A DNA stretch of 64,000 bases, from assembly GCF_004343705.1 (NCBI RefSeq), contig NZ_SKFH01000016.1, forward strand, positions 21,932 to 85,931. The letters run 5' to 3'. Position 1 is the stretch's first letter; each line of letters begins with the position of its first letter. The notes under the pieces were generated by a model. That model worked only from the letters and a program-made list of their open reading frames with translations, made no database searches and was not told where the DNA came from. The position numbers were made by a program, and so were the translations under genes. Of this stretch, positions 32,902 to 41,496 are shown in pieces. The DNA comes from Flaviaesturariibacter aridisoli. Lineage in GTDB: Bacteria > Bacteroidota > Bacteroidia > Chitinophagales > Chitinophagaceae.

Positions 32902-35019
32902 GTGGCGAAACGGACCATACATATCGCTTTAGTGGGCAACCCGAACAGCGGCAAAAGCTCGCTTTTCAACAGCCTCACCGGCCTCAACCAAAAGGTGGGC
33001 AACTTCCCGGGGGTGACCATGGAGAAGAAGACGGGCACGCTGCGTCTTTCCGAGCAATTCAGCGCCAACCTGGTAGACCTTCCCGGCACCTACAGCCTTT
33101 ACCCGAAGCGCCTCGACGAATGGGTAAGCTACCGCGTACTGATCGGGCAGGATCCCGAAGTGCATCCCGATGTGTTCGTGGTGGTGGTCGACGCTTCCAA
33201 CCTGAAACGCAATCTCCTGTTCTGCACCCAGATCATCGACCTGAAAAAGCCGGTGGTGCTGGCCCTCACGATGGTGGATCTCGCCCGCCGCAAAGGCATC
33301 GAGATCAACCTGGCCGAAATGGAGCGGGAACTCGGCGTACCCATCATTGCCGTTAACCCGCGCAAGGGCAAAGGCATCCCGCAGCTGAAGAAAGCGATGG
33401 AGCTGACAGCCACGCAGGTGTATAAAGTTCCCGCCCGCGATTTCATCGACCACCGCGAGCTGGCCGGCGCCGCCATCAGCGACGTGCAGGCCCTGCTGCC
33501 CGAGGTGAGTGATTATTCGGCCATCCATTACCTGATTAACCACGAGCATTTCGACCTGCCGCAGCCGATCCAGGACAACATCGAAAGCATCGAGGAGCGG
33601 CACCAGTTCAACCACACCCGTACGCAGGCCAGCGAGATCATGCAGCGCTACACACGTATCAAGCATGTGATGCAGGCCTCCGTATCCGAGCCCGACCCGA
33701 AGCAGCAAACGCTGTTCACCGACCGGCTTGATAACCTGTTGCTGCACCGCAAGTGGGGCTACCTCATTTTGCTGGCGGTACTCTTCTTGTTATTTCAATC
33801 TGTATTTCTACTGGCCCAGTACCCGATGGACTGGATCGATTCCGGCTTTGCGGCCGCCAGCGGCTGGTTGTCGAACGTGCTGCCCGACGGCTGGTTCAGC
33901 GACCTGCTGATCAACGGTGTGGTGGCGGGCCTCGGGGGCATCCTGGTGTTCGTACCGCAGATCATGATCCTCTTCGGGCTCATCACGCTATTGGAAGACA
34001 CGGGTTATATGGCGCGCATTTCTTTTCTTACCGACCGCCTCATGCGCAGTGTTGGCCTGAATGGTAAAAGTGTAATGCCGCTGATCTCCGGCTTTGCCTG
34101 CGCCGTGCCCGCGATCATGAGTGCCCGCGCCATTGAGAACCGGAAGGAACGCCTGCTCACCATTCTGGTCACCCCGCTGATCTCCTGCTCCGCGCGCCTT
34201 CCGGTGTACGTGATCCTTATCGGGCTGGTCATCCCGAATACCTATTACATCGGTTTCGTAAGCCTGCAGGGCCTGGTGATGATGGGACTGTATTTACTGG
34301 GGCTCCTGATGGCGCTGTTCGTGTCGTGGGTAGCCAAGCAGTTCATCCGCATCAACGAGAAGAGCTTCTTTATCCTCGAGTTGCCCATTTACCGCGCGCC
34401 CCGCTGGAAGAACGTAGGCACCACGATGGTGCAAAAGGCCCGTGTGTTTGTCACCGAGGCCGGCCGCGTGATCATGATCATCAGCCTGGCGCTCTGGGCA
34501 CTCAGCACCTTCGGACCTTCGAAGCGAATGGATGCTGTGGAAGCGCAACGCGCACAGGCGGTGAAAGAAAACAAATTGTCGGCCGAAGATATCCAGACAG
34601 CCTACCGTGCGTCGAAGCTGGAGGCGTCGTATGCCGGCATACTCGGCCAGGCCATCGAGCCGGCCATTAAGCCGCTCGGCTACGACTGGCGCATCGGCAT
34701 TTCCCTCATTACTTCGTTTGCCGCGCGCGAAGTGTTTGTGGGCACAATGGCCACGCTGTATAGTGTGGGTGAAAACGATGAAGGCCAACGCCTCAGCCAA
34801 AAGCTGCGTGACGCGAAGAAGGAGGACGGCACACCGCTGTTCACGCTCGCCACGGGCGTGTCGCTCATGATCTTTTATGTGTTCGCCATGCAGTGTATGA
34901 GCACGCTCGCTGTAGTGCGTCGTGAAACCAAATCCTGGAAGTGGCCGCTCATTCAGTTTACCTATATGACGGCCATCGCGTATGTCATGAGTTTTATCGC
35001 CTACCAGATCTTCAGCTGA
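32902..35019 (+). CDS. feoB: Ferrous iron transporter FeoB
   Basis: FeoB is the inner-membrane ferrous iron permease with a cytosolic G domain. The 705 residues start with the G1 motif GNPNSGKSS (residues 12-20), G2 T in FPGVTMEKKTG, G3 DLPGTYS; the G4 region reads LTMVDLA where FeoB usually has NxxD, so the Asn is replaced by Thr. The membrane part has two Gate blocks (AVPAIMSARAIENRKERLLTIL; ITSFAAREVFVGTMATLY). Start codon GTG. feoA is 3.1 kb beyond the feoB end on the other strand. Confidence 0.95.
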   Translation: MAKRTIHIALVGNPNSGKSSLFNSLTGLNQKVGNFPGVTMEKKTGTLRLSEQFSANLVDLPGTYSLYPKRLDEWVSYRVLIGQDPEVHPDVFVVVVDASNLKRNLLFCTQIIDLKKPVVLALTMVDLARRKGIEINLAEMERELGVPIIAVNPRKGKGIPQLKKAMELTATQVYKVPARDFIDHRELAGAAISDVQALLPEVSDYSAIHYLINHEHFDLPQPIQDNIESIEERHQFNHTRTQASEIMQRYTRIKHVMQASVSEPDPKQQTLFTDRLDNLLLHRKWGYLILLAVLFLLFQSVFLLAQYPMDWIDSGFAAASGWLSNVLPDGWFSDLLINGVVAGLGGILVFVPQIMILFGLITLLEDTGYMARISFLTDRLMRSVGLNGKSVMPLISGFACAVPAIMSARAIENRKERLLTILVTPLISCSARLPVYVILIGLVIPNTYYIGFVSLQGLVMMGLYLLGLLMALFVSWVAKQFIRINEKSFFILELPIYRAPRWKNVGTTMVQKARVFVTEAGRVIMIISLALWALSTFGPSKRMDAVEAQRAQAVKENKLSAEDIQTAYRASKLEASYAGILGQAIEPAIKPLGYDWRIGISLITSFAAREVFVGTMATLYSVGENDEGQRLSQKLRDAKKEDGTPLFTLATGVSLMIFYVFAMQCMSTLAVVRRETKSWKWPLIQFTYMTAIAYVMSFIAYQIFS

Positions 35020-36321
35020 TTATTTTTTCTTGGCCGCGGCTGCCAGGTAATCCGTTACCATATAGCAAAACGCTTTGATGCCGGTTTTGAACCCGCTTTC
35101 ATCCAGGTAAAAGTCCGGGGTATGGTGCGCTGCCGTCGACTTCGGATCGGCGTCTTTTGGCATTCCGCCAACGTACAAAAAAAGCGAAGGCACTTTGTCT
35201 CCGAAAAAGGAAAAGTCCTCCGCGCCCGTTACAGCTTCCATCAACTGCACGTTGGCCGCGGCTTTGCGGAGCGATGGCAACATTTGCTCGGTCAGTTTCG
35301 GATCGTTGTACGTCACCAGGGTTTTGTGTTCGAAGGTCACAGTGGCCGTTGCCCCCGACGCTTCGGCAATGTGTTCGGCGGTGCGGGTCACGCGCTGCAG
35401 CACATCCTGCTGCATCAACTTGTCCAGCGTGCGGATGGTGCCGCTCAGCACCACCTGCTCTGGAATGATGTTCTCGCGCACGCCGGCCTGTACCATGGTA
35501 GTGGAGATGACGACCGCGTTTTTCGTCAGCTCCGACTGTCGGCTTACGATTGTTTGCAGCCCATTGATGATCTGTGCGCCGATCACCACGGGATCGATCC
35601 CCATCCAGGGTTGGGCGCCGTGCGACTGCTTTCCTTTGATGGTAATGTGAAACCAATCGGCCGCGGCCATCATTCCTTCGGCACGATAGCGAATCGTGCC
35701 CACGGGTGTTTGTGCGTTGATGTGCAGACCAAACAAGGCATCCACCTTCGGGTTGTCCAACACACCTTCTTTGATCATAAGGGCAGCGCCGCCTTCTTCG
35801 CCGGCAGGTGCTCCTTCCTCCGATGGCTGGAAAATGAATTTCACCGTTCCGGGAAGGTCTTTCTTCAAGGGCGCGAGCACATCGGCTACGGCCAGCAACA
35901 TCGCTACGTGGCTGTCGTGGCCACAGGCGTGCATCACGCCTACTTCCTGGCCATTGTATTGCGTACGTACTTTCGAGGCGAAGGGTACATCGGTTCGCTC
36001 GGTCACCGGGAGGCCATCCATGTCGGCGCGCAGGCCAACGACTGCGCCGGGCTTGCCACCGCGCAGGATTCCGACCACACCAGTATGGGCCACGCCTTCC
36101 TGCACGTCAAAGCCAAGCGCGCGCAAATGATCCGCGATCAGTTTGGCGGTGCGGCTTTCGCGGTTGCCGAGTTCGGGCGCCGCATGTAGGTCGCGTCGCC
36201 AGGCAATGCACTGGGGCTCGATGCGATCGGCGCCTCTTTCGATTGAAGAAGCAAAGCGATCCTGTGCGGAAGTGGTCACGGTGGAGAGCAGAAGCAAAGG
36301 CAGGATGATGGAGCGCGTCAT
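35020..36321 (-). CDS. M20-family amidohydrolase (IAA-amino-acid hydrolase-like)
   Basis: The protein has 433 residues with a signal peptide (1-19). Family marks are GLRADMDGLPV, HACGHDSHVAMLL (metal His, Cys), FIFQPSEEGAPAGEEGGAALMIKEG, and AEDFSFFGDKVPS with the final metal His in AHHTPDF. Such enzymes release amino acids from N-acyl or conjugated substrates; here it is periplasmic. Its end abuts the feoB stop codon without a gap. Confidence 0.92.
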   Translation of the reverse strand: MTRSIILPLLLLSTVTTSAQDRFASSIERGADRIEPQCIAWRRDLHAAPELGNRESRTAKLIADHLRALGFDVQEGVAHTGVVGILRGGKPGAVVGLRADMDGLPVTERTDVPFASKVRTQYNGQEVGVMHACGHDSHVAMLLAVADVLAPLKKDLPGTVKFIFQPSEEGAPAGEEGGAALMIKEGVLDNPKVDALFGLHINAQTPVGTIRYRAEGMMAAADWFHITIKGKQSHGAQPWMGIDPVVIGAQIINGLQTIVSRQSELTKNAVVISTTMVQAGVRENIIPEQVVLSGTIRTLDKLMQQDVLQRVTRTAEHIAEASGATATVTFEHKTLVTYNDPKLTEQMLPSLRKAAANVQLMEAVTGAEDFSFFGDKVPSLFLYVGGMPKDADPKSTAAHHTPDFYLDESGFKTGIKAFCYMVTDYLAAAAKKK

Positions 36322-36360
36322 GTGAGCATTTGTATGGGAAAGATACTTAGGCCTTTTCGT

Positions 36361-36368
36361 TAATTTAG
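36361..36368 (+). promoter_or_regulatory. -7-like box directly before the chrA start
   Basis: TAATTTAG (one mismatch to TAnnTTTG) ends six bases before ATG 36375. Confidence 0.4.
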
Positions 36369-36374
36369 CCCCTC

Positions 36375-37619
36375 ATGTTGCTGCGCCATATACCTTTTCT
36401 TAAATCGGTGTTCCTGCATGCCCTTACGGCGGTGGGTGGACCGCAGGCCCATATGGCGATGATGCTGAAAACCTTTGTGCGGCAAACGCCCTACGTGACG
36501 GAAGAGGAGCTGCTCGAATACAATGCATTTTGCAACCTGTTGCCCGGGGCTTCGTCTACCCAAACGTTGACGCTGATCGGGTACAAGCGGGGAGGAGTGG
36601 TGCTGGCGGTGCTGACGCTGCTGGTTTGGATAGCCCCGGCCTGCATCCTGATGGGTGCTTTATCATTCTTGCTTCCGCACCTCGATCGGCGCTCAATGCA
36701 CACCGATATTTTCCGCTACATACCGGCGATGGCTATCGGCTTCCTGGCCTATGCCTCGGTGGCCGTGTTCAACAAGTCGGTGCGTAATACTATCACCTGG
36801 ATCATCATGCTGTTGTGCACCGTGGTCACCTACTCGTTTTTCCAGTACCCCTGGATCTTCCCGGCGCTGATCCTGTTGAGCGGTGCGGCGACCAATTTGA
36901 GCCGCAAGCGTATTCCGCAACGGGAGGTGAAGCCGCGAAAGATCAAGTGGTGGAACATATGGTTGTTTGCGATCATATTTATGTTTGCCGGTGTGCTCAG
37001 TGAGTCGGCCCGAACCAACAACTGGCCCGACCGGAAACCTATTAATCTTTTTGAGAATATGTACCGGATGGGCAGCTTTGTGTTCGGCGGCGGTCACGTG
37101 CTGATGCCCCTGATGTACGAGCAGTTCTCCGTGCGGCCCAACGACACGCTGGTGCGGGCCAACAATCCCAACGCGATCCGGATCGACAAAGAGGAGATGA
37201 TGACGGGTATCGGCCTGGTGCGCGCTATGCCCGGACCGGTGTTCTCTATCGGTTCATTCACCGGCGGTATGGCGCTGCGCAACGAAGGGCCTTGGCACCA
37301 GGTGCTGGGCTGCGTCATCGGCACGGTCGCCATCTTTCTGCCCAGTGCGTTACTGGTGCTGTTCTTTTTCCCGATCTGGACAAACCTAAAAAAGTACGCG
37401 GCCATTTATCGCTCCCTCGAAGGGATCAATGCCGCCGTAGTGGGTATTATGATCGCGGCTACATTCTACATCGCGCGCGACGTGGCAATGTTCGACGGCC
37501 ATAGCCGGAGCCTCCTCAACATCGCGGTGATCGTCGCTACGTTTTTGTTGCTGCAGTTCACCCGCGTCATCTCCCCGGTGCTCGTTGCCGGCTGCCTGCT
37601 GCTTGGCTATTTCGCATAG
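36375..37619 (+). CDS. chrA: Chromate transporter ChrA
   Basis: ChrA-family proteins export chromate; in many bacteria the natural anion may be different. The 414 residues hold two homologous ChrA halves. The first has [21 protein letters not shown] and [23 protein letters not shown]; the second has [19 protein letters not shown] and [21 protein letters not shown]. About ten to twelve membrane helices. Confidence 0.92.
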   Translation: MLLRHIPFLKSVFLHALTAVGGPQAHMAMMLKTFVRQTPYVTEEELLEYNAFCNLLPGASSTQTLTLIGYKRGGVVLAVLTLLVWIAPACILMGALSFLLPHLDRRSMHTDIFRYIPAMAIGFLAYASVAVFNKSVRNTITWIIMLLCTVVTYSFFQYPWIFPALILLSGAATNLSRKRIPQREVKPRKIKWWNIWLFAIIFMFAGVLSESARTNNWPDRKPINLFENMYRMGSFVFGGGHVLMPLMYEQFSVRPNDTLVRANNPNAIRIDKEEMMTGIGLVRAMPGPVFSIGSFTGGMALRNEGPWHQVLGCVIGTVAIFLPSALLVLFFFPIWTNLKKYAAIYRSLEGINAAVVGIMIAATFYIARDVAMFDGHSRSLLNIAVIVATFLLLQFTRVISPVLVAGCLLLGYFA

Positions 37620-37699
37620 GCCACCTCGTTAGCGGGTACCAACCGCTTGCTGCAGGTGTCCAGCCGTTTTCGCCAAGCCCTATTTCTTTCGAAAAACTT

Positions 37700-38010
37700 A
37701 CAGGTGCCTTCGGGATTCAATAAAAGCCTTTATAAGATGTTGTTACTGCCTTTCGGCTAGCGGATACTGGTGCTAAGAAGTTGTCGGTGCCTGTCCCGAA
37801 CGAAGGAGGCATTCCTAACTTTTTATAGGTGCCTATCCCGTTCGATGGAAGTCTTCCTAAGATGTTTTTACTGCCTGTCCTGTTCGAAGCAACCACTTAC
37901 AAAAAGTTGGGAGTGCCGTTTTCTACGGAAAAGGTCTTCCCAAGATGTTTTTGGTCCCCGGAACGTATGCGACAGGCCTTCCAAAGATGTTTTCACGATT
38001 TGCGAGCTTG
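37700..38010. repeat. Degenerate 42-46 bp tandem array
   Basis: About seven diverged copies of GGTGCCTATCCCGTTCG then GGAAGTCTTCCTAAGATGTTTTTACT; the AAGATGTTTT word is clear near 37735, 37858, 37941 and 37984. The gene-free region 37620-38162 holds only this array. Frames through it (for example 37770-38059) are not believable genes. No -7 box or hairpin is evident. Confidence 0.65.
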
Positions 38011-38162
38011 GGCGAATCCAGAAGGTAGGCTTCGGGGAAGGCTAGGGGCGTCTGCCTAATGATAAACCGGCTCCCTTCAACAGGTTGGGTTAGCCGAAAT
38101 GCTGCCTTGGAAGAATACCCCTTTCTGCTTTAGGACGGTCAGTGCCTGGAGACCATTCCGGT

Positions 38163-38765
38163 CTACGTGCCCCCTTTGGGGGACAGGGGGCCGGGAGTGG
38201 TATAGAACCGGCTGGCCGCGATTTCATCGGCCACTACTTCAGGCACCAGGTAGCGGATCGACTTGCCGGCTTGCACCAGTTTCCGGATATGCGTTGCCGA
38301 TATCTCCAACAAGGGCGCCTGCAGCAGTTGTACCTCCGCTCCGAGGGTATCCGTCACCGGGAAGCCGGGGCGCAGGTAGACCAGGATCGGGTAGTGGCGG
38401 ATAATGGCTTCCGGGTTCTTCCAGTTATTGAGGTTCTGGAATGAGTCCGAGCCCATGATGATCTTGAAGCGGTGGGTGGGATACTTCTCGGAAAGATGCG
38501 CCAGGGTAAAGGCGCTGTAAGATGGGCGGGGGAGGCCAAACTCCACGTCGGAGGCGCGGAGCCGGTCGTCTCCCTCAATTGCTTTCTGAACAAGGTGCAG
38601 GCGGTCGTATTCGTTGAGGAGGCTGGCAGAAGGCTTGAAGGGATTCTGCGGGGACACAACAAACCAGACTTTGTCCAGCCCGCCTTCATTCAGCACGTGC
38701 GAGGCAATGATAAGGTGGCCGGTATGAATAGGGTTGAAGGAACCGAAGTAAAGGCCGATGTTCAT
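38163..38765 (-). CDS. nadD: Nicotinate-nucleotide adenylyltransferase
   Basis: NadD adenylates nicotinate mononucleotide in NAD synthesis. The 200 residues begin MNIGLYFGSFNPIHTGHLIIA with the GSFxPxHxGH nucleotidyl-transferase signature; PRPSYSAFTLAHL and LLEISATHIRKLVQAGKSIRYLVP carry the later SATxIR motif. The last residues TTPGPLSPKGGT come from a copy of the CCCCCTTTGGGGGACAGGGGG repeat. feoA lies three bases upstream. Confidence 0.95.
   Translation of the reverse strand: MNIGLYFGSFNPIHTGHLIIASHVLNEGGLDKVWFVVSPQNPFKPSASLLNEYDRLHLVQKAIEGDDRLRASDVEFGLPRPSYSAFTLAHLSEKYPTHRFKIIMGSDSFQNLNNWKNPEAIIRHYPILVYLRPGFPVTDTLGAEVQLLQAPLLEISATHIRKLVQAGKSIRYLVPEVVADEIAASRFYTTPGPLSPKGGT
38167..38192. 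repeat. CCCCCTTTGGGGGACAGGGGG interspersed repeat, copy 4
   Basis: This copy lies over the nadD stop region and is translated as GPLSPKGGT on the minus strand. Confidence 0.75.
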
Positions 38766-38768
38766 GGC

Positions 38769-38993
38769 TTATTGTTCAACGATGATTTCCTGGGCTTCGT
38801 TGCGGCGCAGGCTGAGGGAATAGCCAGCGACTTTGATCGAGATCGGGTCGCCGAGGGGGGCCACCTGCTCTACTACTACTTCCTCGCCCGGGATGCAACC
38901 CATCTCCATCAGTTTCAGTTCAAGCTCTGAGCTGCTGAAGCTGTGGATGAGGCCGCGTTGGCCCTGGCGGAGTTCAGATAAGCGTTTCGTCAT
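38769..38993 (-). CDS. feoA: Ferrous iron transport protein FeoA
   Basis: FeoA is a small SH3-fold partner of FeoB. The 74 residues show KLMEMGCIPGEEVVVEQVAPLGDPISIKVAGYSLSLRRNEAQEI, in blocks, the SH3-like five-strand pattern of the family. It precedes nadD on the same strand and is not next to feoB, unusual since the two are commonly adjacent or fused. Confidence 0.93.
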   Translation of the reverse strand: MTKRLSELRQGQRGLIHSFSSSELELKLMEMGCIPGEEVVVEQVAPLGDPISIKVAGYSLSLRRNEAQEIIVEQ

Positions 38994-39000
38994 GAGAGGA

Positions 39001-39008
39001 CAAAGCTA
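39001..39008 (-). promoter_or_regulatory. -7 box of feoA, seven bases before the start codon
   Basis: TAGCTTTG on the minus strand, a full match to TAnnTTTG. It shares the 52-base gap with the divergent ybeY gene, whose own box (GAATTTTG, 39034-39041) ends four bases before ATG 39046. Confidence 0.6.
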
Positions 39009-39045
39009 AGGCAGGTATTGGGTGCGCTTTCCCGAATTTTGGGTC

Positions 39046-39495
39046 ATGAACTCCTCTGCCATTCACTTTCACTACACGGATCAGCGCTTCCACTTCACCA
39101 AACGTACCGAACTGAAGGCTTTCCTGCTGAAGTTAGCCAAGGCAGAGGGGCAGAAGGTGGGTGGGATCAATTACATCTTCTGTTCCGATGCCTATTTGCT
39201 GGAGATAAACCAGCAGCACCTCAACCACGATACCTATACGGACATCATAACCTTCCCGTACAATGCTCCGGGTGCGCCCATTGAATCGGACATCTATATC
39301 AGTATCGATCGCGTTCGGGAGAATGCTCAAAACTTCGCGGTTCCCTTTGCCGCTGAGCTCTACCGGGTCATGTTTCATGGTTTATTACATCTCTGCGGGT
39401 ATAAAGACAAGTCAAAGGTGGAACAGGCCAAAATGCGCGAGCGGGAGGATTACTGGTTGAAGCGCTACACCGGTTCCACGTGGAACAAGGGATGA
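39046..39495 (+). CDS. ybeY: Endoribonuclease YbeY
   Basis: YbeY is the metal-dependent endoRNase of 16S rRNA 3' maturation and ribosome quality control. The 149 residues have IITFPYN and the zinc motif HGLLHLCGYKD (His, His and a third ligand from KDKS) typical of the Bacteroidota form. The final codons (GSTWNKG) overlap the first parS-like site, so the C-terminus is partly shaped by it. Confidence 0.94.
   Translation: MNSSAIHFHYTDQRFHFTKRTELKAFLLKLAKAEGQKVGGINYIFCSDAYLLEINQQHLNHDTYTDIITFPYNAPGAPIESDIYISIDRVRENAQNFAVPFAAELYRVMFHGLLHLCGYKDKSKVEQAKMREREDYWLKRYTGSTWNKG
39473..39486. other. parS-like site 1 (GTTCCACGTGGAAC)
   Basis: A perfect 14-bp palindrome inside the 3' end of ybeY. It is the parS core GTTTCACGTGAAAC with one base changed in each half; the same CC/GG form is the ParB site of Myxococcus xanthus. 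Found exactly twice in the window (see 39519). Confidence 0.7.
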
Positions 39496-39518
39496 GCAGG
39501 GTGTGGCGCTATGGCCCA

Positions 39519-39532
39519 GTTCCACGTGGAAC
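39519..39532. other. parS-like site 2 (GTTCCACGTGGAAC)
   Basis: Second perfect copy, 46 bases from the first (centre to centre), in the gap before mnmG. Confidence 0.7.
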
Positions 39533-39563
39533 GCTTTTAACAGGTGGCGCCCGCCCGTTTCGG

Positions 39564-39571
39564 TAATTTTG
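39564..39571 (+). promoter_or_regulatory. -7 box of mnmG, seven bases before the start codon
   Basis: TAATTTTG, full match to TAnnTTTG, before ATG 39579; implies a leaderless or almost leaderless mRNA. Confidence 0.6.
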
Positions 39572-39578
39572 CACCCTT

Positions 39579-41441
39579 ATGTTTCCTGTTTACGACGTCA
39601 TTGTAGTAGGCGCGGGGCACGCCGGCTGTGAGGCCGCCGCCGCTGCAGCCAACCTTGGTTCAAAGGTGCTCCTGGTTACCATGAACATGCAGACTATTGC
39701 ACAAATGAGCTGCAACCCGGCCATGGGCGGTATTGCGAAAGGCCAGATTGTGCGTGAAGTGGACGCTTTGGGGGGCTACTCGGGTATAGTCTCCGATGCT
39801 TCCATGATCCAGTTCCGCATGCTCAATCGATCCAAGGGGCCTGCCATGTGGAGCCCCCGCACGCAGAATGACCGCATGTTGTTCGCCCAGAAGTGGCGGG
39901 AGATGCTCGAAGAGACCCCGAACGTCGACTTCTACCAGGATATGGTGCGTGAGCTGATCGTAGAAGGAGGCACCGTAGCCGGTGTTGTCACGGGTATGGG
40001 GCACAGCATCCGCGCCCGGGCCGTGGTGCTCACCAACGGAACCTTCCTGAATGGGGTGATCCACATAGGGGAGAAGCGCCTCGGCGGAGGCCGGGTGGCC
40101 GAGCGTGCTGCCGAAGGCATTACCGAGCAGTTGGTGAGCCTGGGCTTTGAAAGCGACCGGCTGAAAACGGGCACCCCGCCCCGTGTAGACGGTCGTTCCC
40201 TCGACTACAGCAAGATGGAAGAGCAGAAAGGCGATGACGAGATTGTCGGCTTTTCCTACCTGGATACGCCCAAGCCTAAGGAACAACGCAGTTGCTGGGT
40301 CACATATACCAGCAACGAGGTGCACGATATCCTGAAGTCCGGCTTTGACCGCAGCCCTATGTACACCGGCCGCATTGAAGGAACCGGTCCCCGCTACTGC
40401 CCGAGCATTGAAGACAAGATCAACCGCTTTGCCGAGCGCGACCGCCACCAACTCTTTGTAGAGCCCGAAGGCTGGAATACCGCCGAGATCTATGTGAATG
40501 GCTTCTCCACCTCCCTGCCGGAAGAAGTGCAGCACGATGCCCTGCGCCGTGTGGCCGGCTTCGAGAATGTGCGGTTCTTCCGTCCCGGTTATGCCATCGA
40601 ATACGACTACTTCCCGCCTACACAGCTCCAATACAGCCTGGAAACGAAAGGCCTGAACAACCTGTTCTTCGCTGGGCAGATTAACGGAACGACCGGTTAC
40701 GAAGAGGCGGCCTGCCAGGGATTAATGGCCGGTATCAACGCCCACCTGAAAGTGCGCGGTGAAGCGCCGCTCATCCTGAAGCGTAGCGAAGCTTACATCG
40801 GGGTGCTGATCGACGACCTGATCTCCAAAGGCACGCAGGAGCCCTACCGGATGTTTACTTCGCGCGCCGAATTCCGTACGCTGCTGCGGCAGGACAATGC
40901 CGACCTGCGCCTGACCGAGCTCAGCTACCGGCTTGGCCTGGCCAGCGAAGAGCGGATGCAGAAAGTTCTGCGCAAACGCGCCGATGTGGATGCCATCAAG
41001 GAATACATGGGTGCCACACAACTGGAGCCGGCAGAGATCAACCCGTTCTTCGAGTCCATCAGCAGTGCGCCGATTACCGAAAAGCAGAAGCTCGAAAAAA
41101 TCATCCTGCGCCCGGGGGTGCAACTCGACGCCCTTCAGCAGGTGGTGCCGCGCATAGGGACAGAGCTCCAGGTTTATGGAGTTGAAAGCCGCGAACAAGC
41201 GGAGATCCAGGTGAAGTACCAGGTCTATATCGATAAAGAGCGGGAACTGGTGGCGCGTATGAGCCAGATGGAAACACTCGCCATTCCCGAGCAGTTTGAC
41301 TACCACCGCATCCAGTCATTGGGTATCGAAGCCCGCGAAAAACTCAGCAAAGTGCGCCCACAAACGCTGGGACAAGCAAGCCGCATCTCGGGTATCAACC
41401 CCAGCGACATCCAGATCCTGATGGTATTTATGGGTCGATAG
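39579..41441 (+). CDS. mnmG: tRNA uridine-5-carboxymethylaminomethyl modification enzyme MnmG (GidA)
   Basis: With MnmE, MnmG makes the cmnm5/nm5 group at tRNA wobble uridines; FAD-dependent. The 620 residues start with the Rossmann GAGHAGCEAAAAAANLG, then NPAMGGIAKGQIVREVDALGG, and GYEEAACQGLMAGINA; the C-terminal helical domain (from about 450) binds MnmE. gidA is often near oriC, as is plausible here. Confidence 0.97.
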   Translation: MFPVYDVIVVGAGHAGCEAAAAAANLGSKVLLVTMNMQTIAQMSCNPAMGGIAKGQIVREVDALGGYSGIVSDASMIQFRMLNRSKGPAMWSPRTQNDRMLFAQKWREMLEETPNVDFYQDMVRELIVEGGTVAGVVTGMGHSIRARAVVLTNGTFLNGVIHIGEKRLGGGRVAERAAEGITEQLVSLGFESDRLKTGTPPRVDGRSLDYSKMEEQKGDDEIVGFSYLDTPKPKEQRSCWVTYTSNEVHDILKSGFDRSPMYTGRIEGTGPRYCPSIEDKINRFAERDRHQLFVEPEGWNTAEIYVNGFSTSLPEEVQHDALRRVAGFENVRFFRPGYAIEYDYFPPTQLQYSLETKGLNNLFFAGQINGTTGYEEAACQGLMAGINAHLKVRGEAPLILKRSEAYIGVLIDDLISKGTQEPYRMFTSRAEFRTLLRQDNADLRLTELSYRLGLASEERMQKVLRKRADVDAIKEYMGATQLEPAEINPFFESISSAPITEKQKLEKIILRPGVQLDALQQVVPRIGTELQVYGVESREQAEIQVKYQVYIDKERELVARMSQMETLAIPEQFDYHRIQSLGIEAREKLSKVRPQTLGQASRISGINPSDIQILMVFMGR

Positions 41442-41460
41442 ATAAAAGCTGAACCTGATA

Positions 41461-41496
41461 AAAAATAAGCGCCTTGATCAGGCGCTTATTTTTTGA
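41461..41496. terminator. Bidirectional terminator between mnmG and the helicase gene
   Basis: AATAAGCGCCT/AGGCGCTTATT stem (within 41462-41492) with five-base loop and A/T runs on both flanks; genes are convergent. Confidence 0.85.

Noticed and set aside
37770..38059. Frames in the array after chrA
   Set aside because: They follow the repeat period and have no promoter or domain.
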